A stretch of DNA of 64,000 nucleotides, from contig NZ_AKJS01000141.1 of the NCBI RefSeq assembly GCF_000282215.1, forward strand, positions 1 to 64,000, read 5' to 3'. The notes beneath the pieces are model-generated. The model had not been told where the DNA came from and did no database searches. It saw only the letters and a program-made list of their open reading frames with translations. This DNA is from Pseudomonas sp. GM21 (GTDB lineage: Bacteria; Pseudomonadota; Gammaproteobacteria; Pseudomonadales; Pseudomonadaceae). Shown in pieces: positions 42,260 to 49,786 of the stretch (the stretch's first letter is position 1; every line of letters begins with the position of its first letter). The position numbers were made by a program, and so were the translations under genes.

Positions 42260-44398
42260 ATGAGTATCAAGAAGCCTGCCCCAACCAAAAGCGCACTGGC
42301 CGGTACCGACACCCTGGACCGCGGCAACACCAACACCAAGCTCGACAGCCTGGAAAAATTTCGCTCCGACGCCACCGAACAGGCCCTGCGCACCAATCAG
42401 GGCGTGAAGGTTGCGGACAATCAAAACACCTTGAAGGTCGGCGCCCGCGGGCCTTCGTTGCTGGAAGACTTCATCATGCGTGAGAAAATCACGCACTTCG
42501 ACCATGAACGCATTCCCGAGCGCATCGTCCATGCTCGCGGGACCGGGGCGCATGGTTACTTCCAGGCCTACGAAAACCATTCCACGCTGACCAAGGCCGG
42601 TTTCCTGCAGGATCCGGGCAAGAAAACCCCCGTATTTACGCGCTTTTCCACGGTGCAGGGCCCACGCGGGTCAGGCGATACCGTGCGGGACGTACGAGGT
42701 TTCGCCGTAAAGTTCTTCACCGACGAGGGCAACTTCGATCTGGTGGGCAATAACATGCCGGTGTTCTTCATCCAGGACGCGATCAAGTTTCCAGACTTCG
42801 TACACGCGGTGAAACCGGAACCGCATAACGAGATCCCTACAGGCGGCTCGGCTCACGACACGTTTTGGGACTTCGTCTCTTTGGTGCCCGAGTCGGCACA
42901 CATGGTGATCTGGACCATGTCCGACCGGGCTATCCCGAAAAGCCTGCGTAGCATGCAGGGATTCGGCGTGCATACATTCCGAATGATCAACGCCGAAGGC
43001 AAATCACGCTTCGTCAAATTCCACTGGCGTCCCACCGCCGGCACTTGCTCGCTGGTGTGGGATGAGGCGCAGAAGCTCGCCGGCAAGGACACCGACTTCC
43101 ACCGCCGCGACCTCTGGGAAGCCATCGAGATGGGCGATTATCCGGAGTGGGAGCTGGGCGTGCAGATCATCGAAGAGGAAAACGAGCACAGTTTCGACTT
43201 CGATATCCTCGACCCCACCAAGCTGATCCCCGAAGAAATCGTACCCATCACGCCCTTGGGCAAGATGGTGCTCAATCGCAATCCGGACAACTTCTTCGCC
43301 GAGACCGAGCAAGTCGCGTTCTGCCCGGGCCATATCGTGCCGGGGATCGATTTCTCTAACGATCCGCTGCTGCAAGGTCGGCTGTTTTCCTACACCGATA
43401 CGCAGATCAGCCGACTGGGCGGGCCGAACTTTCATGAGATCCCGATCAACCGGCCGGTAGCACCGTTCCACAACGGTCAACGGGATGCGATGCACCGCAC
43501 CACCATCGACAAGGGGCGCGCAGCCTACGAACCCAACTCCATCGACGGCGGATGGCCGAAAGAAACGCCGCCCGCCGCAAAGGATGGCGGTTTCGAGAGT
43601 TATCCGGAGCGCATCGACGCCAACAAGATCCGCCAGCGCAGCGAATCGTTCAGCGACCATTTCTCCCAGGCACGGCTGTTTTTCCACAGCATGAGCAAGC
43701 ACGAACAGGAACACATCATCTCCGCTTACAGCTTTGAACTCGGCAAGGTGGAGCGTGAAGCCATCCGCGCCCGCGAAGTGAACGAGATATTGGCCAATAT
43801 CGATCTGGAGCTGGCCACGCGTGTGGCCGCCAACCTTGGTTTGCCAGCGCCGAAAGCCGGGACCGTCGAGGTACCAAAAACTTCCCTGGACCGCTCGCCG
43901 GCCCTGAGCCAGGCCAACTTGCTGCCGGGCAACATCAAAACCCGAAAAGTGGCGATTCTTGCGGCCAACGGCGTCGATGGTGCGGCGATTGATGCCATGA
44001 AGAAGGCATTGGAGGCAGAAGGCGCACACGCCAAATTGCTGGGGCCAACCTCGGCACCGGTGAAAACGGCCGATGGCAAAACATTGCCAGTGGATGCTTC
44101 GATGGAAGGTTTGCCTTCAGTGGCATTCGATGCGGTGTTCGTGCCGGGTGGCGCGGCGTCGATCAAGGCATTGAGTGGCGATGGTGTCGCGCTGCATTAC
44201 CTGCTGGAGGCGTACAAGCACTTGAAGGCGATTGCGCTGCATGGCGAGGCGAAGCAGTTGCTGGATGTGCTGAAGCTGGAGGCTGATGCGGGATTGATCG
44301 TGGGGACGGATACGCAGTTGATCAAGCCGTTTTTTGCAGCGATCGGGCAACATCGGGTTTGGGATAGGGAGCCCAAGGCCAAGGCGATTCCGGCTTGA
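42260..44398 (+). CDS. katE: Monofunctional catalase HPII
   Basis: A 712-residue large-subunit catalase (clade 2), slightly shorter than E. coli HPII. The catalytic His is His91 in RIVHARGTGAHG; the substrate-channel stretch NNMPVFFIQDAIKFPDFVHA and haem Tyr region RLFSYTDTQISRLGGPNF are present. The C-terminal 170 residues (from KTRKVAILAANGVDG) form the flavodoxin-like domain. The ATG at 42260 has GAGGAG nearby; the upstream ATG at 42194 is out of range. Probably RpoS-dependent as in other Pseudomonas, though no clear box is seen. Confidence 0.95.
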   Translation: MSIKKPAPTKSALAGTDTLDRGNTNTKLDSLEKFRSDATEQALRTNQGVKVADNQNTLKVGARGPSLLEDFIMREKITHFDHERIPERIVHARGTGAHGYFQAYENHSTLTKAGFLQDPGKKTPVFTRFSTVQGPRGSGDTVRDVRGFAVKFFTDEGNFDLVGNNMPVFFIQDAIKFPDFVHAVKPEPHNEIPTGGSAHDTFWDFVSLVPESAHMVIWTMSDRAIPKSLRSMQGFGVHTFRMINAEGKSRFVKFHWRPTAGTCSLVWDEAQKLAGKDTDFHRRDLWEAIEMGDYPEWELGVQIIEEENEHSFDFDILDPTKLIPEEIVPITPLGKMVLNRNPDNFFAETEQVAFCPGHIVPGIDFSNDPLLQGRLFSYTDTQISRLGGPNFHEIPINRPVAPFHNGQRDAMHRTTIDKGRAAYEPNSIDGGWPKETPPAAKDGGFESYPERIDANKIRQRSESFSDHFSQARLFFHSMSKHEQEHIISAYSFELGKVEREAIRAREVNEILANIDLELATRVAANLGLPAPKAGTVEVPKTSLDRSPALSQANLLPGNIKTRKVAILAANGVDGAAIDAMKKALEAEGAHAKLLGPTSAPVKTADGKTLPVDASMEGLPSVAFDAVFVPGGAASIKALSGDGVALHYLLEAYKHLKAIALHGEAKQLLDVLKLEADAGLIVGTDTQLIKPFFAAIGQHRVWDREPKAKAIPA

Positions 44399-44422
44399 GG
44401 TTTTATATCGGTAGTTAGGACG

Positions 44423-44502
44423 CTATCGCGAGCAGGCTCACTCCCACATTGGATTTGTGTCGATCACATAACCCCCTGTGGGAGCGAGCCTGCTCGCGAT
44501 GC
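44423..44502. repeat. REPIN type 2, copy 4
   Basis: Inverted units CTATCGCGAGCAGGCTCACTC and GTGGGAGCGAGCCTGCTCGCG around a shorter centre. The first unit has one change (CTCACTCC instead of CTCGCTCC). It sits between katE and the convergent lipoprotein gene. Confidence 0.9.
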
Positions 44503-44504
44503 TT

Positions 44505-45221
44505 TTAAGGCTTGCGCGGGCTCAGAACCATCTGCGCCTGAACATTGCGCAGAATCTGCTTTTCCAGCTTCAAATCGAAGTCTGAATCGAGTTTCTCCAC
44601 CCGCTTGGTCAGCAACGTCGACAGCCAAGGATAATCATCGGTGCGTGGCACCTGAATGCTCACGTCGCAATTAAAATTCACCACATCAGCGGCGATGGCG
44701 TCGAGTTGGCGACGAAGTTTTGCCATATCCGTGATATTCAATGCAACCGTAGTGCTTTCGGCCGTCGGATCAATAACCTTCGCCTTGGGTTGCGCTTCTG
44801 CGGCTTTAAGATCGGCTTCGGCTTTATCCAGCTCGGCTTTGCGGGCGGTGACGATCGCATTGTTCACCCCGCCCGTCAGCGCCGGGGCTTTCGGCATAAG
44901 GGCCCGAGCGCGACTCAACGCGGTGGCGGCGGCATTCACATCGCCTTTTTGCAACACGATCTGGCTACGGTGCAAATACGCTTCGGCCAATTGGCGTTGG
45001 TATTGCTCAAGGGATTGATCGTCAGGGAACTGCGCCTGCAAAGCGGCCAGTTGATCTTCGGCGGTGGCCAACTCGCTGCTGGCGAGGCTTTTTTCCAGCT
45101 GCGCGATGGCCGTAGCCCGAGACTCAGAGGCCTCTGGGGCCGCCGGTGGCGTGCTTTGGCAGGCGCCCAGCAGCAAAGAAAATGCGACAAGGAGCAGATA
45201 ACGGGAGGCGAACAACTTCAT
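44505..45221 (-). CDS. PA5502-like lipoprotein with helical repeats
   Basis: A 238-residue lipoprotein with signal YLLLVAFSLLLGACQS (Cys21). The mature protein is largely helical: a TPR-like region at about 45-125 (ATAEDQLAALQAQFPDD and LHRSQIVLQKGDVNAAATAL), then a coiled segment KAEADLKAAEAQPK, and a C-terminal domain starting VALNITDMAKLRRQLD. It is placed between katE and znuB, in the same order as PA5502 beside znuB. Function is not known; a scaffold in the outer membrane is possible. Confidence 0.8.
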   Translation of the reverse strand: MKLFASRYLLLVAFSLLLGACQSTPPAAPEASESRATAIAQLEKSLASSELATAEDQLAALQAQFPDDQSLEQYQRQLAEAYLHRSQIVLQKGDVNAAATALSRARALMPKAPALTGGVNNAIVTARKAELDKAEADLKAAEAQPKAKVIDPTAESTTVALNITDMAKLRRQLDAIAADVVNFNCDVSIQVPRTDDYPWLSTLLTKRVEKLDSDFDLKLEKQILRNVQAQMVLSPRKP

Positions 45222-45258
45222 TCCTGCGACTCTCTATTTGCGCAAAAAACGAGCAAGT

Positions 45259-46047
45259 CTACACCCCTCGACGGGGCAGGACAAAACTCAGCAGAAACAG
45301 TGCGGCAGCCGTCACAACAATCGAGGGGCCCGCCGGTGTGTCCTTGAACCACGACAATGACAGCCCGCCGCAGACCGCGAGCATGCCCAACAGGCTCGCG
45401 CCCAGTGCCATCTGCTCCGGTGACCGGGCGTGACGTTGTGCCGCAGCCGCCGGGATGATCAACAGCGACGTAATCAGTAATACGCCGACGATTTTCATCG
45501 CGACAGCGATCACCACGGCAATCAAGAGCATCAGGGCCAGACGTAACGACGCCACCGGCAAACCTTCGACCCTGGCCAACTCTTCATGCACCGTGATGGC
45601 CAGCAACGGCCGCCACAAGGTCACCAGCAACGCCAGTACGGCAGCGCTGCCGCCCAGGATCCAGGCCAGATCGGTCGGGCTGATCGCCAGCAAGTCGCCG
45701 AACAGATACGCCATCAGGTCGATCCGCACTTCGTGCATGAAGCTTAGTACCACCAGGCCCAGAGAGAGCGTGCTCGGAGCGAGAATTCCCAAAAGCGTGT
45801 CAGACGCCAGCGGTTGGCGTTGCTGCAACGTCACCAGCAACACCGCCAGCAACAAGCAGCCAACGGTCACCGCAACGGCCGGGCTGACATCCAGCAAGAA
45901 TCCCAACGCAACACCGAGCAAGGCCGCGTGGGACAAGGTGTCGCCGAAATAGGCCATGCGCCGCCAGACCACAAACGAGCCCAACGGGCCCGCCACCAGC
46001 GCCAAAGCCAAACCTGCAAGCAGGGCGTAGAGCAGAAAATCAGCCAT
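45259..46047 (-). CDS. znuB: Zinc ABC transporter permease ZnuB
   Basis: A 262-residue permease with eight or nine helices, of the ABC-3 family (VVWRRMAYFGDTLSHAALLGVALG). Starts within znuC (eight-base overlap) and shares its operon with zur and znuC. Works with ZnuA and ZnuC to import zinc. Confidence 0.95.
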   Translation of the reverse strand: MADFLLYALLAGLALALVAGPLGSFVVWRRMAYFGDTLSHAALLGVALGFLLDVSPAVAVTVGCLLLAVLLVTLQQRQPLASDTLLGILAPSTLSLGLVVLSFMHEVRIDLMAYLFGDLLAISPTDLAWILGGSAAVLALLVTLWRPLLAITVHEELARVEGLPVASLRLALMLLIAVVIAVAMKIVGVLLITSLLIIPAAAAQRHARSPEQMALGASLLGMLAVCGGLSLSWFKDTPAGPSIVVTAAALFLLSFVLPRRGV

Positions 46048-46825
46048 GCTTGCAGCTATCTCCGTGAACGTGGGGTTGAGCTGCCGAGGCCGCAGTGACC
46101 ACCGAGCCATGCAGATCATGGGCGTGGTCGTGATGGTGGTGATAGATCGCCAGGCTTTGGGCGTTCTTGCCGAACAGCTCGACGAATGCCGGATCGCCGC
46201 TGACTTGCTCAGGATGCCCGGAGCAGCAAACGTGGCGGTTGAGGCAAACCACCTGGTCGGTGGTGCTCATGACCAGGTGCAGATCGTGGGAAACCATCAG
46301 TACGCCGCAACCGTGACGATCGCGCAGGCGCGTTATCAGGTTATAAAGTTCAGCCTGCCCCGCCACGTCGACGCCTTGTACCGGCTCGTCGAGCACCAGC
46401 AGTTCCGGCTCACGCAGCAGCGCCCGGGCCAGCAGCACGCGCTGCATTTCACCGCCAGAAACACTTTGCACCGGACTGTCGATCACCTGTTCGGCGCCGA
46501 CCTCCTTGAGTGCCGCCAACGCCATGGCGCGGTCCACGCCCGGCACCAGCCGCAAGAAGCGCAGCACCGACAGCGGCAACGTCGGATCGACGTGGAGTTT
46601 TTGCGGCATGTAACCCACGCGCAGTTTCGGCTTGCGCCAGACGCTGCCGCTGGTCGGTTTCAACAGACCGAGCACCGCGCGAACCAGCGTGGTCTTGCCG
46701 GCACCGTTAGGCCCGATCAGGGTGACAATCTGCCCCGGCTCAACACTCAACTCGATGTTATCCAGCACATTTTGCCCGGCAAACGTGACGGCAACCTGCT
46801 CGAGGCGGATCAGCGCGTTGCTCAT
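46040..46825 (-). CDS. znuC: Zinc ABC transporter ATPase ZnuC
   Basis: A 261-residue ATPase with Walker A GPNGAGKTT, signature SVSGGEMQRVLLAR and Walker B LLVLDEPVQGVD. The C-terminal tail HHHHDHAHDLHG is His-rich, a likely zinc site. Overlaps the zur stop by ATGA. Start at the ATG of 46825; a TTG one codon before is ignored. Confidence 0.95.
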   Translation of the reverse strand: MSNALIRLEQVAVTFAGQNVLDNIELSVEPGQIVTLIGPNGAGKTTLVRAVLGLLKPTSGSVWRKPKLRVGYMPQKLHVDPTLPLSVLRFLRLVPGVDRAMALAALKEVGAEQVIDSPVQSVSGGEMQRVLLARALLREPELLVLDEPVQGVDVAGQAELYNLITRLRDRHGCGVLMVSHDLHLVMSTTDQVVCLNRHVCCSGHPEQVSGDPAFVELFGKNAQSLAIYHHHHDHAHDLHGSVVTAASAAQPHVHGDSCKHG

Positions 46826-47307
46826 CAAGCCCCCTGGCAGCCAGAACAGAGACCGACCACTTCAACGGTCTGGCCTTCGACGATAAATCCCACGTCCTTG
46901 GCGCTGCCAATGATCGCGTCGCTGATGGACTTCTGTTCAAGCTCAATGGCAGCGTGGCATTCGCGGCAAATCAGGAACTGCCCCTGGTGGGCGTGGCCCG
47001 GATGATTGCAGCCGACGAAGGCGTTGAGCGAGGAAATGCGGTGCACGAGGACGTTTTCCAGAAGGAAATCCAGCGCGCGGTACACGGTCGGCGGCGCGGC
47101 ACGACGACCGTCCTGCTCACTGAGCACCGCGAGGATGTCGTAGGCACCCAACGGTTTGTGGCTCTGCCATACCAGCTCCAACACTCGCCGGCGCAACGCG
47201 GTCAGCCGCAACCCTTGGCGTGCGCACAAGGCATCCGCCTCAGACAATGCGCTATGCACGCAATGTGAGTGGTCGTGGGGACGGCTGGCAATCGGTGTTT
47301 TAGGCAT
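46825..47307 (-). CDS. zur: Zinc uptake regulator Zur (Fur family)
   Basis: A 160-residue Fur-family repressor that shuts znu genes when zinc is plentiful. Structural zinc Cys pairs are CRECH and CSGC at the C-terminus; HSHCVHSALS is a His-rich N-terminus and PPTVYRALDFLLE the recognition helix. First gene of zur-znuC-znuB, divergent from znuA with a gap of about 66 bp. No clean Zur box is visible there (see findings). Confidence 0.95.
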   Translation of the reverse strand: MPKTPIASRPHDHSHCVHSALSEADALCARQGLRLTALRRRVLELVWQSHKPLGAYDILAVLSEQDGRRAAPPTVYRALDFLLENVLVHRISSLNAFVGCNHPGHAHQGQFLICRECHAAIELEQKSISDAIIGSAKDVGFIVEGQTVEVVGLCSGCQGA

Positions 47308-47373
47308 GAGCGGCGACGGGTTTTGTGAGAGACGTTATTATGTTACTCGTTCTCGCCTCCTCGAGTGGTCATC

Positions 47374-48294
47374 GTGTCCCGACTTTTTTCTATTTTTATC
47401 GCATTTATCACAAGTTTTCTGCTGATCGGTTCGGCGCATGCCGAGGTCAGAGTCCTCACCAGCATCAAGCCCCTGCAATTGATTGCCGCTGCGGTGCAGG
47501 ATGGCGTGGCGGTTCCGGAGGTATTGCTGCCACCGGGCACTTCGCCGCATAGCTATGCCTTGCGCCCTTCCGATGTACGAAAGGTGCAATCGGTCGATCT
47601 GCTGTATTGGATCGGGCCAGACATGGAAGGCTTTCTGCCGCGCGTGCTGAAGGGTCGTACGCTGCCGAGCGTCGCCGTACAGGATTTGCCGGGGCTGAAA
47701 TTGCGTCATTTCGCCCAAGACAATCACTCCCACGCCGAAGATGCTGATGAGCATGACCACGATCACCGGCCTGGCAGTCTGGACGCGCATTTGTGGTTAT
47801 CACCGACCAATGCCCGGGTGATCGCCGCAAAAATGGCCGTCGACCTGAGTACGGCTGATCCGGCCAATGCGGTGCGATATCAGAGCAACCTCAAAGCGTT
47901 CGACGAACGACTGGACGCGCTGGACCTGCGCTTGAAGGCGCGGCTGGCAGCAATCGCAGACAAACCGTACTTCGTATTCCACGAAGCGTTCGACTACTTC
48001 GAAGACGCCTATGGCTTGAAACACACCGGAGTATTTAGCGTCGCTGCCGAAGTCCAGCCTGGCGCCCAACACGTTGCAGCGATGCGCGCGCGATTGCAGG
48101 AAGTCGGCAAGACCTGCGTATTCAGTGAGCCGCCCCTGCGTCCACGCCTGGCGGAAACACTGGTAGCGGGCTTGCCGGTGAAACTGGCGGAACTGGATGC
48201 GCTGGGCGGGTACACGCCAGCGACCGCTCAGGGGTATGAGCAGGTGCTGGAGAAGTTGGGGAATGATTTGGCAGGGTGTCTGGAGTCGCTTTAA
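47374..48294 (+). CDS. znuA: Zinc-binding protein ZnuA
   Basis: A 306-residue periplasmic binding protein with signal peptide ending SAHA. The His-rich loop NHSHAEDADEHDHDH (about 120-135) is the metal-collecting loop of ZnuA, and zinc ligands follow in SLDAHLWLSP and VFHEAFDYF. GTG at 47374 (VSRLFSIF) or GTG at 47365 could be the start; the second gives three more residues. It is divergent from zur-znuCB, so one regulator site can control both sides. Confidence 0.93.
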   Translation: MSRLFSIFIAFITSFLLIGSAHAEVRVLTSIKPLQLIAAAVQDGVAVPEVLLPPGTSPHSYALRPSDVRKVQSVDLLYWIGPDMEGFLPRVLKGRTLPSVAVQDLPGLKLRHFAQDNHSHAEDADEHDHDHRPGSLDAHLWLSPTNARVIAAKMAVDLSTADPANAVRYQSNLKAFDERLDALDLRLKARLAAIADKPYFVFHEAFDYFEDAYGLKHTGVFSVAAEVQPGAQHVAAMRARLQEVGKTCVFSEPPLRPRLAETLVAGLPVKLAELDALGGYTPATAQGYEQVLEKLGNDLAGCLESL

Positions 48295-48314
48295 AAGCTT
48301 GTTCGGCTTCGCCT

Positions 48315-48410
48315 CATTCGCGAGCAGGCTCGCTCCCACATGGGATCTTTAGTGGACACAAAATCTGTGCTCACATCGGTCAACTGTGGGAGCGAGCCTG
48401 CTCGCGAAGC
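48315..48410. repeat. REPIN type 2, copy 5
   Basis: Inverted units CATTCGCGAGCAGGCTCGCT and GTGGGAGCGAGCCTGCTCGC, with about 40 bp between, immediately before the stop of thrB (thrB ends at 48413). It lies between convergent znuA and thrB. Confidence 0.92.
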
Positions 48411-48412
48411 TT

Positions 48413-49363
48413 TTAAAGGGCAAACGGCAACGGCGTGCTGACCTTCTGCCGCTGCGCCAACCGCAACTCAAACTCCATCGGGTCGTGAATCAACACGTCC
48501 TGCCCTGCAAAAGACTCTGCCGCGATCAACCGTGACAACCAAAACCGCACACACGCCACGCGCAGCATTGTCGGCCACAGCTCGGCTTCAGTTGCCGTGA
48601 ACGGACGCAACGCCGCATAAGCTCCCAGCAATGCCCGCGCTCGCGGCCCATCGAGCACTCCGTCGTCATCCGAACACCAGTCGTTCAAGGCAATCGCCAC
48701 GTCGTAGAGCATTGGCCCGGAGCAGGCGTTGTAAAAGTCGATCAAGCCGGTCAGGTGCGTGCCTTCGAACATCGCGTTATCGCGAAACAGGTCGGCATGG
48801 ATATTGGCGCGCGGCAACGCCAGAATTTTTACCTTCTGCTCGGCAATTTCATCCAGCGCCCGCTTCAGCAAATCGCTTTGCCCGGCACTCAGGTGGGAGA
48901 GAAACTGCGTGCCTTCCTCCAGCATCCAGTCCAGACCACGATCGGTTTTGCGCTTGATCATGTTGGCCTGAGTCGCCAAGTGCAGGTGTGCAAGCAACTC
49001 ACCCACCTGGGTGCAGTGCTGCGCGTTGGCTTGCTTGATGTGCTTGCCGGCCAGTCGCGGTTGCAGCAGCGCAGGTTTGCCGGCCAGTTCGCGCAGGGCG
49101 ACGCCATCGGTGGTGCGCAGGGCGTAAGGCACAGGCAAATCGGCCTCATGCAGGACATCGAGCAGTTCAATGAAGAACGGCATCTCGTCGACCGGACCGC
49201 GCTCGACCAGAGTCAGGACGAACTCGCCCTGCTCAAGACTGATAAAGAAATTGGTGTTTTCGCTACCGGCAGCAATCCCCTGGAAATCAAGCAGGCGGCC
49301 GAGGCCATAAGGGGCGAGAAAGGTTTCCAGCTCGGGCCGAGCCAGGGGGGTGAACACAGACAT
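48413..49363 (-). CDS. thrB: Homoserine kinase (type II)
   Basis: A 316-residue kinase of the aminoglycoside-phosphotransferase fold. Phosphorylates homoserine in threonine synthesis. The catalytic loop is ANIHADLFRDN and the metal Asp lies in GLIDFYNACSGPM. Start at 49363 (MSVFTPLARPELETFLAPYG) is the family start. It is unlike the GHMP-type ThrB of enterics. Same order as PA5495 near polA. Confidence 0.93.
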   Translation of the reverse strand: MSVFTPLARPELETFLAPYGLGRLLDFQGIAAGSENTNFFISLEQGEFVLTLVERGPVDEMPFFIELLDVLHEADLPVPYALRTTDGVALRELAGKPALLQPRLAGKHIKQANAQHCTQVGELLAHLHLATQANMIKRKTDRGLDWMLEEGTQFLSHLSAGQSDLLKRALDEIAEQKVKILALPRANIHADLFRDNAMFEGTHLTGLIDFYNACSGPMLYDVAIALNDWCSDDDGVLDGPRARALLGAYAALRPFTATEAELWPTMLRVACVRFWLSRLIAAESFAGQDVLIHDPMEFELRLAQRQKVSTPLPFAL

Positions 49364-49421
49364 GGTTAAAACTGCCAGTACGGGCGCCGCTGGTGAGCCA
49401 GCGCCAATTGAAATTAAGAAA

Positions 49422-49712
49422 CTACTTCCACTCAAAGATTTTCCACGCCGGAATCAGCATATCCGGCTGATCCGAGCGGATGAAGTTTGCATCTGTACCA
49501 TCGGCGCGCACCAGAAAATATGGCGGTGCGCCTTTCGGTGTGACCTTGATCGCATACAGGAAACCATTTTGACGGTACTCCTGAATGACCTTGTCCCCTT
49601 CCGTGCGGATCGTAACTTCCGGCTCCGCTGTCGGCGCATCGTCCGCCGCCATGACGGCTAATGGAACAGTTGCAAACAAGCCAGCCAGCAACAGGCGATT
49701 TAGTGTGCGCAT
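49422..49712 (-). CDS. DUF2782 exported protein
   Basis: A 96-residue protein with signal peptide MRTLNRLLLAGLFATVPLAVMA and a core of beta strands: EVTIRTEGDKVIQEYRQNG, LYAIKVTPKGAPPYFLV. It lies between thrB (58-bp gap) and polA, as in other Pseudomonas. Function unknown. Confidence 0.85.
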   Translation of the reverse strand: MRTLNRLLLAGLFATVPLAVMAADDAPTAEPEVTIRTEGDKVIQEYRQNGFLYAIKVTPKGAPPYFLVRADGTDANFIRSDQPDMLIPAWKIFEWK

Positions 49713-49786
49713 GATAACCTTGTCCTTTTGTCGTCAACGGTCCCGCTATTCTAGCGCCGGACCCGCCGAAAAGGTTGATCCTGCTC

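Noticed and set aside
43004..44029. 341-residue open frame on the minus strand
   Set aside because: Antisense to katE; composition reflects the complement of a GC-rich gene.
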